Assembly (NCBI GenBank): GCA_040880585.1
Contig: JBBDID010000042.1
Span: 34,878-98,877, forward strand
Source of the DNA: Paracrocinitomix sp040880585
Lineage (GTDB): Bacteria; Bacteroidota; Bacteroidia; Flavobacteriales_D; Crocinitomicaceae
Direction of reading: 5' to 3'
Length of the DNA stretch: 64,000 bases
The translations under genes were made by a program, and so were the position numbers. The notes under the pieces were generated by a model. The model ran no database searches. It was not told the DNA's origin and worked only from the letters and a program-made list of their open reading frames with translations. This document shows positions 19,449-28,171 of the stretch, in pieces; position 1 is the stretch's first letter, and each line of letters opens with the position of its first letter.

Positions 19449-20402
19449 ATGAAAAGGAAATTATTTTCTGTATTGGCGATTGCTGCTATAGCACTGACGT
19501 CATGTAAAAAAGAAGAGGTAGACTCTGCTCTTGAAACAGCGACCATTAATGGTACGATAAGAGCAGACATTGACCAAACAAATGATGTGAACAATGCCGG
19601 GTTGTATGAGCCTTATTCTATGCCTGATGCCGTAGAAGGTATGTTGGTAAAGGTTGAAGTAAACACACAAGATTGGGATGAAAGCCCACAAGCAGGGTTT
19701 GATTACGCAAAAAAGGTGTATACGGTAGAGACGAATGCTAGTGGTGAATTCATTTTAGAAATTCCCGCTACAGCTGACGGTTATACAATTACTATTGAAT
19801 TTGAAGATGTGTATGGTGTTACCAGAACCTTATACACCAATGACGGTTCAGCTGTAACAGAAGAGGCATATGTTTCTAAAACAGATGAAAACCTCTTTAT
19901 TTATGCTGGGGCTGATCTGAATGTAGTATATGATGCAGCTATTACGCCGGTTAATAATGCCAACCAACAGTACGGTACAGCAACGGTAAAAGGTAAATTT
20001 TATGGAGATTGGGATGCAACAGAGAACGATTATCCTATCTTCGGAAATAATGAACCATTTGTTACGGGGTCACCTTTAGCAGGTAAGACATTATATTGGG
20101 GATACAATAATCCTCCCTATAGTGTAAGTACACAAGGATTAAATGCTTTTACACTTGAGGCTGACGGTTCATTTGAAATCACAGTTCCTACAGAAGTGGT
20201 AAACAGTCCTAATCTGGTAGATATTTATATGGGATTTGATGATTTCATTGATGATCAAATTATTCCTAATCAAGCAGGAACGGCCGATTCAACTGCACAA
20301 TCAATTTATACGGTTGGTGGTATTAGTGGATACAATGTGAATAATATCTCTGATGGATCAGTGTTTATAGAGTATGTGTTTGTAACTATCACAAACATTT
20401 AA
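19449..20402 (+). CDS. surface-type lipoprotein, paralogue A of a duplicated pair
   Basis: 317 residues. The signal peptide MKRKLFSVLAIAAIALTSC has a lipobox (ALTSC), and the mature N-terminus is CKKEE. Residues about 30-130 contain ATINGTIRADIDQTNDVNNAG, then a beta-rich segment with TNASGEFILEIPA, like a transthyretin/carboxypeptidase-regulatory (Ig-like) fold. The C-terminal half is also beta-rich and aromatic. It has a clear paralogue at 21400-22353, with conserved runs TINGTIRADIDQTND, VTRTLYT, and AGTADST near the end. No family with known function is recognised. It is first in the four-gene unit and is followed after 52 bases by the outer-membrane protein gene. Confidence 0.75.
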   Translation: MKRKLFSVLAIAAIALTSCKKEEVDSALETATINGTIRADIDQTNDVNNAGLYEPYSMPDAVEGMLVKVEVNTQDWDESPQAGFDYAKKVYTVETNASGEFILEIPATADGYTITIEFEDVYGVTRTLYTNDGSAVTEEAYVSKTDENLFIYAGADLNVVYDAAITPVNNANQQYGTATVKGKFYGDWDATENDYPIFGNNEPFVTGSPLAGKTLYWGYNNPPYSVSTQGLNAFTLEADGSFEITVPTEVVNSPNLVDIYMGFDDFIDDQIIPNQAGTADSTAQSIYTVGGISGYNVNNISDGSVFIEYVFVTITNI

Positions 20403-21335
20403 TCGCTAAAATTTAGAATTAGCATTAATTATAAATTTAAAACGATTATAAAAAATGAAAAAAATATTTAGCATTGCAATTGCAAGTTGTCTGTGCCTTG
20501 GGGTATCAGCACAAAGCAATGAGCAAATACAAAATAAAAAAGACGTTGATATCATGCCGGTAAGCGGAGAGTTCGCTGTAGGTATAGGTGTTGGTCTAAA
20601 CTCTGTCACAGGTTGGGTAGGAAGTATGTTCGGTTATACCGGATATAATTCTTTCAATCAAACGTATGTGAATAATCCTTTGTTTACCGGAACATCTGTA
20701 AGTGTTTTTGGAAAATATATGGTTTCTGACAACAATGCACTGAGAATGTCAATTTCTAACTTTGGAAGTGATAATACCATGACGTATGAAGTGTATGACG
20801 ATCGGGCAAATGATCCGGATTCAGTAGTAGTAGATAAACAGCGTTTCAACAGTTCGGCGACTTACGTTTCTGCAGGTTGGGAATGGAGAAGAGGAAAAAC
20901 GAGGTTGCGAGGTATTTACGGTGGAGATGCGGTTTTGTCATGGACAAACAGTCACAACCATTTCACTTATGGAAATGACCTGAGTGCATCTAATCTAACT
21001 CCAACACAAGCAGCAGCTATGCCGGGATGGAACAATACATACGGACGTGTGATTCAACAGCGAAATGGAGCTACCTTCGGTGTCGGAGTGAGAGCATTTG
21101 TAGGTGTTGAGTACTTTATTGCACCAAAGATTTGTATTGGAACGGAGTTTGGATGGAGAGCCATGTTTGAAAAAACAGGTGCCGGACAAACAGACTATGA
21201 AAGGTTTGACCCGTTTGTAGAAGGAGACGGTACAACTGAAGGATCAGTAGTTTCACATACTGATAATACGTTAGGCGGTAGATCTTTTTCTTCCGGTCTT
21301 GACAACTTTAATACACAGTTGTATTTTAACTTTTA
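20399..21335 (+). repeat. 937-bp perfect direct repeat, copy 1
   Basis: Line-by-line comparison with 22350-23286 shows no difference over 937 bases at a constant offset of 1951. The repeat covers the stop codon of the upstream lipoprotein gene, the 52-base intergenic gap and all but the last codons of the outer-membrane protein gene. Confidence 0.95.
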
Positions 21336-21342
21336 TTTTTAA
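20455..21342 (+). CDS. outer-membrane beta-barrel-like protein, copy 1
   Basis: 295 residues with a cleavable signal peptide (MKKIFSIAIASCLCLGVSAQ). The mature protein alternates aromatic and polar residues, has glycine-rich strands (GEFAVGIGVGLNSVTGWVG, SVFGKYMVSDNNALRMSISNFG, GVGVRAFVGVEYFIAPKICIG) and ends in an aromatic-terminated strand (NTQLYFNFYF). This is the usual look of a small outer-membrane beta-barrel with a C-terminal phenylalanine. The protein is identical in sequence to the one encoded at 22406-23293. Function unknown. Pairing with a lipoprotein gene on one transcript suggests the two act together in the outer membrane, which is inference. Confidence 0.75.
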   Translation: MKKIFSIAIASCLCLGVSAQSNEQIQNKKDVDIMPVSGEFAVGIGVGLNSVTGWVGSMFGYTGYNSFNQTYVNNPLFTGTSVSVFGKYMVSDNNALRMSISNFGSDNTMTYEVYDDRANDPDSVVVDKQRFNSSATYVSAGWEWRRGKTRLRGIYGGDAVLSWTNSHNHFTYGNDLSASNLTPTQAAAMPGWNNTYGRVIQQRNGATFGVGVRAFVGVEYFIAPKICIGTEFGWRAMFEKTGAGQTDYERFDPFVEGDGTTEGSVVSHTDNTLGGRSFSSGLDNFNTQLYFNFYF

Positions 21343-21399
21343 TAAGTGATCAATTAATTGAATAAAAATTTAGCCGTAAAAGGCCTAATACATAGAAAA

Positions 21400-22353
21400 A
21401 TGAAAACAAAAATGTTAACAATCATGGCGGTAGCAGGAATTGCTTTTACCTCATGTAAAAAAGATGAAATCGTATCTGAAGAGTTAGGAACTGCTACTAT
21501 TAACGGTACTATCCGTGCAGATATCGATCAAACAAATGATATGAATGACCAAGGGGTGTATGAAGCATACTATTCACCCGAAGGCGTTGAAGGAATGACA
21601 GTGAAAGTAGAGATAAATTCTGCAGATTTGGTTCAAAATCCTGAAGCGGGTTACGATTATGATAAAAAGGTGTACACAGCAACTACAAATGCCAGTGGTG
21701 ACTTTACGTTAGAATTACCGGCCACAGATGAAGGGTTTACAGCTACTATTGTCTTTGAAGACAAATATGGTGTAACCAGAACACTTTATACAACTGACGG
21801 TTCTTCAGTGACTGAAGAGTCTTACGTGCATAGAGCAGATGCAAACAAATACATCTACGCAGGTGCAAATATAGATGTTGTATATGATGCTAATATAAGC
21901 CCGGTAAACGGTGGTGCAAACCAACACGGAATGGCCACGATTTACGGAAGTGTATATGGAGAGTATAATGTAGGAACTACTTATTCCGGAGATATTACTG
22001 ATTACCCTATGGGATCAGCTTCTCCATATCCTGGAAAAGAAATAAGAGTAACCTGGGATTATGCACCGTATAACACCGGTTACAACTCTGAACTTTCTTT
22101 TGTCATTGATGCTAACGGAGATTATATAGCTGAGATACCTACTGAAGTAGTAGGTGGAAACAATGTATCACTCTGGTTAGGTTCTCAGGATTTCCTTGGA
22201 ACTTGTACTTACGTTAATATGGCAGGTACAGCTGATTCTACATGGGATGCTTCTTATTCTTTAGGTGGTTTACAGGCAAATTATTACGTAGTTGGACAAG
22301 GGGATATTCTTGTGAATCAAGATTTCGTATTTAGCGTATCTCTTATTCCTTAA
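21400..22353 (+). CDS. surface-type lipoprotein, paralogue B
   Basis: 317 residues from the ATG at 21400. An in-frame TTG at 21358 would add 14 residues, but the signal peptide MKTKMLTIMAVAGIAFTSC with lipobox FTSC begins at 21400. It has the same plan as paralogue A: CKKDE, then ATINGTIRADIDQTNDMNDQG, an Ig/transthyretin-like beta domain, YGVTRTLYTTDGSSVTEESYV and a C-terminal beta-rich region with MAGTADSTWD. By eye the two are clearly homologous but well diverged, unlike their identical downstream partners. It starts 57 bases after the first outer-membrane protein gene, with no visible terminator between. Confidence 0.75.
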   Translation: MKTKMLTIMAVAGIAFTSCKKDEIVSEELGTATINGTIRADIDQTNDMNDQGVYEAYYSPEGVEGMTVKVEINSADLVQNPEAGYDYDKKVYTATTNASGDFTLELPATDEGFTATIVFEDKYGVTRTLYTTDGSSVTEESYVHRADANKYIYAGANIDVVYDANISPVNGGANQHGMATIYGSVYGEYNVGTTYSGDITDYPMGSASPYPGKEIRVTWDYAPYNTGYNSELSFVIDANGDYIAEIPTEVVGGNNVSLWLGSQDFLGTCTYVNMAGTADSTWDASYSLGGLQANYYVVGQGDILVNQDFVFSVSLIP

Positions 22354-23286
22354 TCGCTAAAATTTAGAATTAGCATTAATTATAAATTTAAAACGATTAT
22401 AAAAAATGAAAAAAATATTTAGCATTGCAATTGCAAGTTGTCTGTGCCTTGGGGTATCAGCACAAAGCAATGAGCAAATACAAAATAAAAAAGACGTTGA
22501 TATCATGCCGGTAAGCGGAGAGTTCGCTGTAGGTATAGGTGTTGGTCTAAACTCTGTCACAGGTTGGGTAGGAAGTATGTTCGGTTATACCGGATATAAT
22601 TCTTTCAATCAAACGTATGTGAATAATCCTTTGTTTACCGGAACATCTGTAAGTGTTTTTGGAAAATATATGGTTTCTGACAACAATGCACTGAGAATGT
22701 CAATTTCTAACTTTGGAAGTGATAATACCATGACGTATGAAGTGTATGACGATCGGGCAAATGATCCGGATTCAGTAGTAGTAGATAAACAGCGTTTCAA
22801 CAGTTCGGCGACTTACGTTTCTGCAGGTTGGGAATGGAGAAGAGGAAAAACGAGGTTGCGAGGTATTTACGGTGGAGATGCGGTTTTGTCATGGACAAAC
22901 AGTCACAACCATTTCACTTATGGAAATGACCTGAGTGCATCTAATCTAACTCCAACACAAGCAGCAGCTATGCCGGGATGGAACAATACATACGGACGTG
23001 TGATTCAACAGCGAAATGGAGCTACCTTCGGTGTCGGAGTGAGAGCATTTGTAGGTGTTGAGTACTTTATTGCACCAAAGATTTGTATTGGAACGGAGTT
23101 TGGATGGAGAGCCATGTTTGAAAAAACAGGTGCCGGACAAACAGACTATGAAAGGTTTGACCCGTTTGTAGAAGGAGACGGTACAACTGAAGGATCAGTA
23201 GTTTCACATACTGATAATACGTTAGGCGGTAGATCTTTTTCTTCCGGTCTTGACAACTTTAATACACAGTTGTATTTTAACTTTTA
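22350..23286 (+). repeat. 937-bp perfect direct repeat, copy 2
   Basis: Identical to 20399-21335. Immediately past the right boundary the two copies differ only at third codon positions: Tyr TAT/TAC, Phe TTT/TTC and stop TAA/TAG. Confidence 0.95.
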
Positions 23287-23293
23287 CTTCTAG
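22406..23293 (+). CDS. outer-membrane beta-barrel-like protein, copy 2 (identical to copy 1)
   Basis: 295 residues, identical to the product of 20455-21342 and, except for three wobble bases at the end, identical in DNA. It has the same signal peptide (MKKIFSIAIASCLCLGVSAQ) and terminal aromatic strand. It is the last gene of the unit; a strong intrinsic terminator begins 22 bases after its stop codon. Function unknown. Two identical genes on one transcript may serve dosage, or each may pair with its own diverged lipoprotein. Confidence 0.75.
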   Translation: MKKIFSIAIASCLCLGVSAQSNEQIQNKKDVDIMPVSGEFAVGIGVGLNSVTGWVGSMFGYTGYNSFNQTYVNNPLFTGTSVSVFGKYMVSDNNALRMSISNFGSDNTMTYEVYDDRANDPDSVVVDKQRFNSSATYVSAGWEWRRGKTRLRGIYGGDAVLSWTNSHNHFTYGNDLSASNLTPTQAAAMPGWNNTYGRVIQQRNGATFGVGVRAFVGVEYFIAPKICIGTEFGWRAMFEKTGAGQTDYERFDPFVEGDGTTEGSVVSHTDNTLGGRSFSSGLDNFNTQLYFNFYF

Positions 23294-23314
23294 TAAAAAA
23301 CAATAATAAATTTT

Positions 23315-23346
23315 AAACCCGATTCATTCATCAATGAATCGGGTTT
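23315..23346 (+). terminator. intrinsic terminator of the duplicated operon
   Basis: A perfect 14-bp stem (23315-23328 with 23333-23346, AAACCCGATTCATT paired with AATGAATCGGGTTT) and a 4-base loop CATC, followed by more T residues. It is the strongest terminator in the window. Confidence 0.9.
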
Positions 23347-23384
23347 TTTTATTCCCTTATTCCGTATTCACCGATCTGATTTGT

Positions 23385-23392
23385 TAAATTTG
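23385..23392 (+). promoter_or_regulatory. -7 promoter box TAAATTTG for the CBS-type gene
   Basis: A perfect TAnnTTTG match 19 bases before the ATG at 23412, directly downstream of the terminator of the previous operon. No clear -33 TTG at the expected distance. Confidence 0.6.
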
Positions 23393-23411
23393 CACTACTA
23401 AAAATCAGAAA

Positions 23412-24773
23412 ATGAAGTATTACAATAACGTACTGGAAACAATCGGGAATACACCTTTAATTAAGATCAATAAACTGACAAAATCTCTGAAAGGATTGAT
23501 CTTAGCAAAGGTAGAGACAACGAATCCGGGTAATTCAGTAAAAGACCGAATGGCCTTAAAAATGATTGAAGATGCTGAAGAGCAAGGCATTCTTAAACCC
23601 GGCGGAACAGTTATTGAAGGTACTTCAGGCAACACAGGAATGGGATTGGCTCTGGCTTGTATTGCAAAAGGATATAAACTCGTTTGTGTACTGAGTGATA
23701 AACAATCAAAAGAAAAGATGGATATTTTGAGAGCAGTAGGAGCAGAAGTGGTCGTTTGTCCTACCAATGTAGCTGCTGAAGATCCACGATCTTATTATTC
23801 GGTTTCCAAAAGATTAGCTGAAGAAACTCCCAATTCATGGTATGTGAATCAATATGATAATCCTTCTAACACCATTGCACATTATGAGCAAACGGGACCG
23901 GAGATATGGGAACAAACTGATGGAAAAATTACGCACTTTGTTGTAGGAGTTGGAACCGGAGGAACCATCTCAGGAGTTGGAAAATATTTGAAAGAACAAA
24001 ATCCGGATATTCAAATTATCGGCATTGATACTTATGGCTCTGTATTTAAGAAATATCACGAGACCGGTATTTTTGATGAAAATGAGATTTATCCTTATAT
24101 CACAGAAGGAATTGGTGAAGATATACTGCCAAAGAATGTTGATTTTTCAGTAATCGATCATTTTGAAAAGGTAACCGATAAAGATGCTGCTGTTTATACC
24201 CGAAGATTAGCCAGAGAAGAGGGGATATTTGTTGGGAATTCTGCCGGTGCAGCAATTGCAGGTATGTTGCAGATGACAGCTAGATTTAAAGAAGATGATG
24301 TGATCGTGGTTTTGTTTCATGACCATGGAAGTCGTTATGTAGGGAAAATGTTCAATGACGACTGGATGCGGGATAGAGGCTTTCTGGAAGAAGGTTTTAG
24401 AAATGCTAAGGAATTGATTGAACAGCATGGAGATAATGAACTGGTAACTTGTGGTTCTGAAGAACTTGTTTCACATGCAGTAGCAAAAATTAAATCCTAT
24501 AATATTTCTCAAATCCCCATATTAAAAGACGGAAAATTTGTTGGACATGTAGATGAAACAAGGTTGTACCAGCAGCTAATCGATAATACCATTCACTCTG
24601 ACGACCCATTAAGTAAAATAATGGGATCGGCCTTGCCGATTGTGAAAGAGCAAGCTAAGATTGATGAGATTTCTTCAAAAATCAATAAAGAAACTCCAGC
24701 TGTTTTGGTAGAATTATCTGACGGTAAATATCACATCATTACCCGTCATGATTTGATCAATGCCATTGCTTAA
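23412..24773 (+). CDS. cystathionine beta-synthase-type PLP enzyme with C-terminal CBS pair
   Basis: 453 residues. The first ~320 form a fold-type II PLP enzyme: the PLP lysine is Lys44 in NPGNSVKDRM, the substrate loop is EGTSGNTGMGLAL, and the phosphate-binding loop is GVGTGGTISG. Residues about 335-453 look like two CBS domains (TCGSEELVSHAVAKIKSYNISQIPIL, then IMGSALPIVKEQAKIDEISSKI). This is the plan of cystathionine beta-synthase without the N-terminal haem region. It is expected to condense serine (or activated serine) with homocysteine in transsulfuration, though cysteine synthase activity cannot be excluded. The stop codon abuts the next start (TAAATG), implying coupling with the metal-receptor gene. 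Confidence 0.9.
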   Translation: MKYYNNVLETIGNTPLIKINKLTKSLKGLILAKVETTNPGNSVKDRMALKMIEDAEEQGILKPGGTVIEGTSGNTGMGLALACIAKGYKLVCVLSDKQSKEKMDILRAVGAEVVVCPTNVAAEDPRSYYSVSKRLAEETPNSWYVNQYDNPSNTIAHYEQTGPEIWEQTDGKITHFVVGVGTGGTISGVGKYLKEQNPDIQIIGIDTYGSVFKKYHETGIFDENEIYPYITEGIGEDILPKNVDFSVIDHFEKVTDKDAAVYTRRLAREEGIFVGNSAGAAIAGMLQMTARFKEDDVIVVLFHDHGSRYVGKMFNDDWMRDRGFLEEGFRNAKELIEQHGDNELVTCGSEELVSHAVAKIKSYNISQIPILKDGKFVGHVDETRLYQQLIDNTIHSDDPLSKIMGSALPIVKEQAKIDEISSKINKETPAVLVELSDGKYHIITRHDLINAIA

Positions 24774-25559
24774 ATGATCCGGCTGAAAGACCAAATGGAC
24801 TTTCCTGTGGTGTTAGATCACCCGGCTCAAAGAATTGTCTCATTGGTTCCTTCTCAAACAGAGTTACTTTATGATTTGGGTCTGGATGATGAAACCGTGA
24901 GCATTACTAAATTTTGTATTCATCCCGATAAATGGTTTCGTTCGAAAATCCGCGTGGGAGGCACAAAAAATGTAGCAATCGATAAAGTTAAGTCCCTACA
25001 TCCTGATTTGATCATTGCCAATAAAGAAGAAAATTCGAAGCCAGATATCGAAAAGCTAAAGCAGCTTTGTCCGGTGTACATCAGTGATATTATTACTGTG
25101 AAAGATGCTTTAAACATGATGAAGGATGTAGGCAAATTATGCGGACGCGAACAGCAAACGGTAGATATAATCGATCAAATAGAGGAAGACAGGGCAGATT
25201 TTCCTACCTATTCAGGTACTGTGCTCTATCTCATCTGGAAAAATCCTTTTATGGCATGTGGAAGCGATAATTTCATTAACAGCATGATTCATGAATTGGG
25301 ATTTACCAATGTTGTTACTGCTCCGCGTTATGTGGAGGTGAGCGCTGAAGAAATCCAACAGTTAAATCCGGATTACATTTTTTTATCCACCGAACCTTTT
25401 CCCTTTAAAGAAGAAGATAAGGATGAATGGGAGAAATTAAGCAGGGCAAAAGTGAAGATCGTTGATGGCGAAATGTTTTCTTGGTATGGTTCCAGAATGT
25501 TAAAAATGAAGGAGTATTTTAGGCATTTTTTGGATGGATCAAAATCCCCGGAGAAATAA
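24774..25559 (+). CDS. helical-backbone metal receptor (BtuF-like periplasmic-binding fold), no signal peptide
   Basis: 261 residues matching the BtuF/FhuD-like class III binding-protein fold: QRIVSLVPSQTELLYDLGLDDETV, then VGGTKNVAIDKVKSLHPDLIIANKEEN, a central helix with LCGREQQ, and ELGFTNVV with LNPDYIFLSTEPF. Members bind cobalamin, haem or siderophores. No signal peptide or lipobox is visible, and the start codon abuts the stop of the upstream gene, so it appears cytoplasmic. That is odd for an ABC receptor, though such signal-less forms occur in Bacteroidota. No ABC permease or ATPase is nearby. The 3' end overlaps the convergent gene by 21 bases. Confidence 0.8.
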   Translation: MIRLKDQMDFPVVLDHPAQRIVSLVPSQTELLYDLGLDDETVSITKFCIHPDKWFRSKIRVGGTKNVAIDKVKSLHPDLIIANKEENSKPDIEKLKQLCPVYISDIITVKDALNMMKDVGKLCGREQQTVDIIDQIEEDRADFPTYSGTVLYLIWKNPFMACGSDNFINSMIHELGFTNVVTAPRYVEVSAEEIQQLNPDYIFLSTEPFPFKEEDKDEWEKLSRAKVKIVDGEMFSWYGSRMLKMKEYFRHFLDGSKSPEK

Positions 25560-26924
25560 CATAGCTTCGGCAAAAAAGAACATGCTTTCAATCATGGTTT
25601 GCCCTTCCCTGTCATGCATCTGAACAGTACCCTTTGCTTTGATGGCGTTATCACTCTCTTTGATCAACTGAAAACGCAATTGTTCAATGTTATCAAATAC
25701 ATGTAAATCAGAAATCATTTCTTCGGCGATACTCAAGCCAATGGTTTGCTCTAACTGAGATGGAGGATTATCCTCATCTACAGAAAAATTTGTTCGATCC
25801 AGCAAAGGGGAGATCTGCATCTGAAAATCAAAATAAATGTTGTTTGCCGGATTTTCTTCAAATTGAGTAGTGCCTCGGCTTAGTTCAAAAACTTCATGAT
25901 TTAACTTATATTGAAAAAAAGCACCTTGTTCTGTAACAAGTATTCCGGTAGTTGTGTCAACGCGTACTTGTTCATTCGCAATGAGTGTGTCTAAAAAAGT
26001 CTGCCAAACCTGAGGTTTTTTTATATCAAATCGCGCTTGGATTTCAGGGAAGGTTTTAAAAGGGAAAGTGTAACCCCATTTGTGATCGACCAAAAAGATC
26101 TTGCTGCCGTCATAGTCTAATGCCATTTGACTGTATTGAGGAACATCCTTTATTTTTTCTTTGGTAAACCAGTAAATACTGTTAAACACATTAAGTGAAG
26201 AACGCATGCTAAAAGCAGCCGCTTCATTTAAAGCATATTTCACAGGGGGCGTATTTTCAAAGCCGCTCACCGGTGTGAAATTTCCATCTATTTCAATGTG
26301 ATCTTTCAAGAAGTCAAAATGGAGGTGACCATCAATCAACTGATTATCGACATCTGTGGAAGGAGGGATGATATAACAATTAATTTCATTGTCCGGCTGA
26401 AAGTATTTTTTTAGGTTTACACGCGTGGTAAAGGGTTTTATAGATTGATTGGCAATGTTCTTCAAGTGCTCGTCCAATTGTTCCTGATGGGTAGATGGAG
26501 AGAGCTGGACAATGGCATGCTTTTTACCAAATGTAACATGCGCTTCTTTTACTTTTGATTGAATGTATTTCTCAAAATCTGCCCGGTTAGAATAAGCCAC
26601 TACAGCTATCCAGACCGATTCATTAGACCAATTTTCACGAAATAGAATCGTTTTTGAAAAAAAGTCAATGCCGGTTTTAACGTCAACCTCTACTTCTTCA
26701 AATTCAATTTTTTCCAAAACGTAAGCTTCATTAAACACGCGTTGATAGGCAATTTCTGAAATAAAATTGGTGTTGTTGATCTCAATAACAACGTCACTTT
26801 CTTGCGGAATGTAACGATAGATCTCGGTATCGACTTCAGTAATAAAACTTCGGCCAACTACCCAAACTAAAGGGAAAACACTCAATAGGATACAAATGGC
26901 TGCATATTTCTTTATCCACGGCAT
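25539..26924 (-). CDS. hypothetical membrane-anchored periplasmic protein
   Basis: 461 residues with one N-terminal membrane anchor (AAICILLSVFPLVWVVG, about 8-25) and a long soluble part. The region IYRYIPQESDVVIEINNTNFISEI recalls proteins of the DUF3352 type, where a similar 'P.d....i......' segment begins the domain; this is only a resemblance. The C-terminus (IKAKGTVQMHDREGQTMIESMFFFAEAMLF) could be a terminal strand/helix. No catalytic motif is recognised. It is convergent with the metal-receptor gene (21-base overlap) and divergent from msrBA. Confidence 0.65.
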   Translation of the reverse strand: MPWIKKYAAICILLSVFPLVWVVGRSFITEVDTEIYRYIPQESDVVIEINNTNFISEIAYQRVFNEAYVLEKIEFEEVEVDVKTGIDFFSKTILFRENWSNESVWIAVVAYSNRADFEKYIQSKVKEAHVTFGKKHAIVQLSPSTHQEQLDEHLKNIANQSIKPFTTRVNLKKYFQPDNEINCYIIPPSTDVDNQLIDGHLHFDFLKDHIEIDGNFTPVSGFENTPPVKYALNEAAAFSMRSSLNVFNSIYWFTKEKIKDVPQYSQMALDYDGSKIFLVDHKWGYTFPFKTFPEIQARFDIKKPQVWQTFLDTLIANEQVRVDTTTGILVTEQGAFFQYKLNHEVFELSRGTTQFEENPANNIYFDFQMQISPLLDRTNFSVDEDNPPSQLEQTIGLSIAEEMISDLHVFDNIEQLRFQLIKESDNAIKAKGTVQMHDREGQTMIESMFFFAEAMLFLRGF

Positions 26925-27076
26925 AGCAAGTAAAATTAATCATATTCAGATAGTAATAGATGTCTTCATCAAAAAAAAAAACAATTTTAAAAAACAATTG
27001 GCATTCAAAAGGGTTAACAGATATAGTTGCAATGAAATGACTAAAGAAACGTCTAATCAATAAATTCAGAAAAGAA

Positions 27077-28084
27077 ATGAAGGTATTTATTAAATTCGTA
27101 CCTCTTGCCCAGATATTTTTCGGACTCAGCTTTACGGCTTGTAGTCAAAGTAACAATCAGCAGCAGGAGGAAACAAACAGAGATAAGATAAACACAATAG
27201 AGGTTATGACAGATTCAACCAATTGGAATGAGTTAAACCCTGAAGAAGAGCGAGTGATCGTTCACAAGGGAACAGAACAGATTTGGAAGGGAGAGTATGT
27301 GAAACATCACGAAGAAGGTGTATATGTTTGCAAAAGATGTAATGCCCCTTTATTTGTTTCAGCAGATAAATTTGAATCGGGGAGTGGCTGGCCGGCTTTT
27401 GATGATGCCATTGAAGGAGCAGTAAAAGAAATTCAGGATGCAGACGGATACCGTACAGAAGTTGTATGTGCTAACTGTGGGGGACATTTAGGTCATGTCT
27501 TTAAAGGGGAACAAATGACGGACAAAAACACCCGGCATTGTGTGAATTCAATATCGCTGGATTTTATACCGGAAGAAGAATTGGAGAATACATCCAAAGT
27601 GAAAACAGATACAGCCATCTTTGCTTCAGGATGTTTTTGGGGAACCGAATATTTCTTTGAAAAGGAAGAGGGTGTTTTGTCAACTCAAGTTGGATACATT
27701 GGAGGACATAAAGATGATCCTACTTATGATGAGGTTTGTGCACATACCACCGGTCACGCAGAAGCAGTAAGGGTAGTGTTTGATCCTTCAAAAACAGATT
27801 ATGAGACCTTAGCCCGGCTGTTTTTTGAAACACATGACCCTACTCAGGTAAACCGACAAGGCCCTGATATTGGAGACCAATACCGATCAGAGATTTTTTA
27901 TTTGAATGAAGATCAAAAGAAAATTGCTGAAAAACTAAAAAAAATACTCGAAGAAAAAGGAGTAGAGGTAGCCACTAAAATCACTAAAGCCACTCAATTT
28001 TGGGAAGCTGAAGATTACCATGAGCACTATTACTCTAAAAAGGGAGGGACACCCTATTGTCACGGTTATACCAAGCGGTTTTAA
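27077..28084 (+). CDS. msrBA: bifunctional peptide methionine sulfoxide reductase MsrB-MsrA, lipoprotein form
   Basis: 335 residues. A lipoprotein-like signal (LSFTACSQSNN) suggests anchoring outside the cytoplasm. The MsrB domain (about 45-165) has zinc motifs CKRC and CANC and the catalytic Cys155 in RHCVNSISLDF. The MsrA domain (about 175-335) has the catalytic GCFWG (Cys186), YIGGHKDDPTYDEVCAHTTGHAEAV, and the ending YHEHYYSKKGGTPYCHGYTKRF. The two halves reduce the R and S epimers of methionine sulfoxide, and a periplasmic location suits repair of oxidised envelope proteins. It appears monocistronic. Confidence 0.95.
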   Translation: MKVFIKFVPLAQIFFGLSFTACSQSNNQQQEETNRDKINTIEVMTDSTNWNELNPEEERVIVHKGTEQIWKGEYVKHHEEGVYVCKRCNAPLFVSADKFESGSGWPAFDDAIEGAVKEIQDADGYRTEVVCANCGGHLGHVFKGEQMTDKNTRHCVNSISLDFIPEEELENTSKVKTDTAIFASGCFWGTEYFFEKEEGVLSTQVGYIGGHKDDPTYDEVCAHTTGHAEAVRVVFDPSKTDYETLARLFFETHDPTQVNRQGPDIGDQYRSEIFYLNEDQKKIAEKLKKILEEKGVEVATKITKATQFWEAEDYHEHYYSKKGGTPYCHGYTKRF

Positions 28085-28171
28085 AGAAACCTTATTGCGC
28101 CCCACATTAATAGACCTGTTCACAAATAGTGAAATTAATTACCTTTATCTGAAAAAACCGAGCATTTATAT

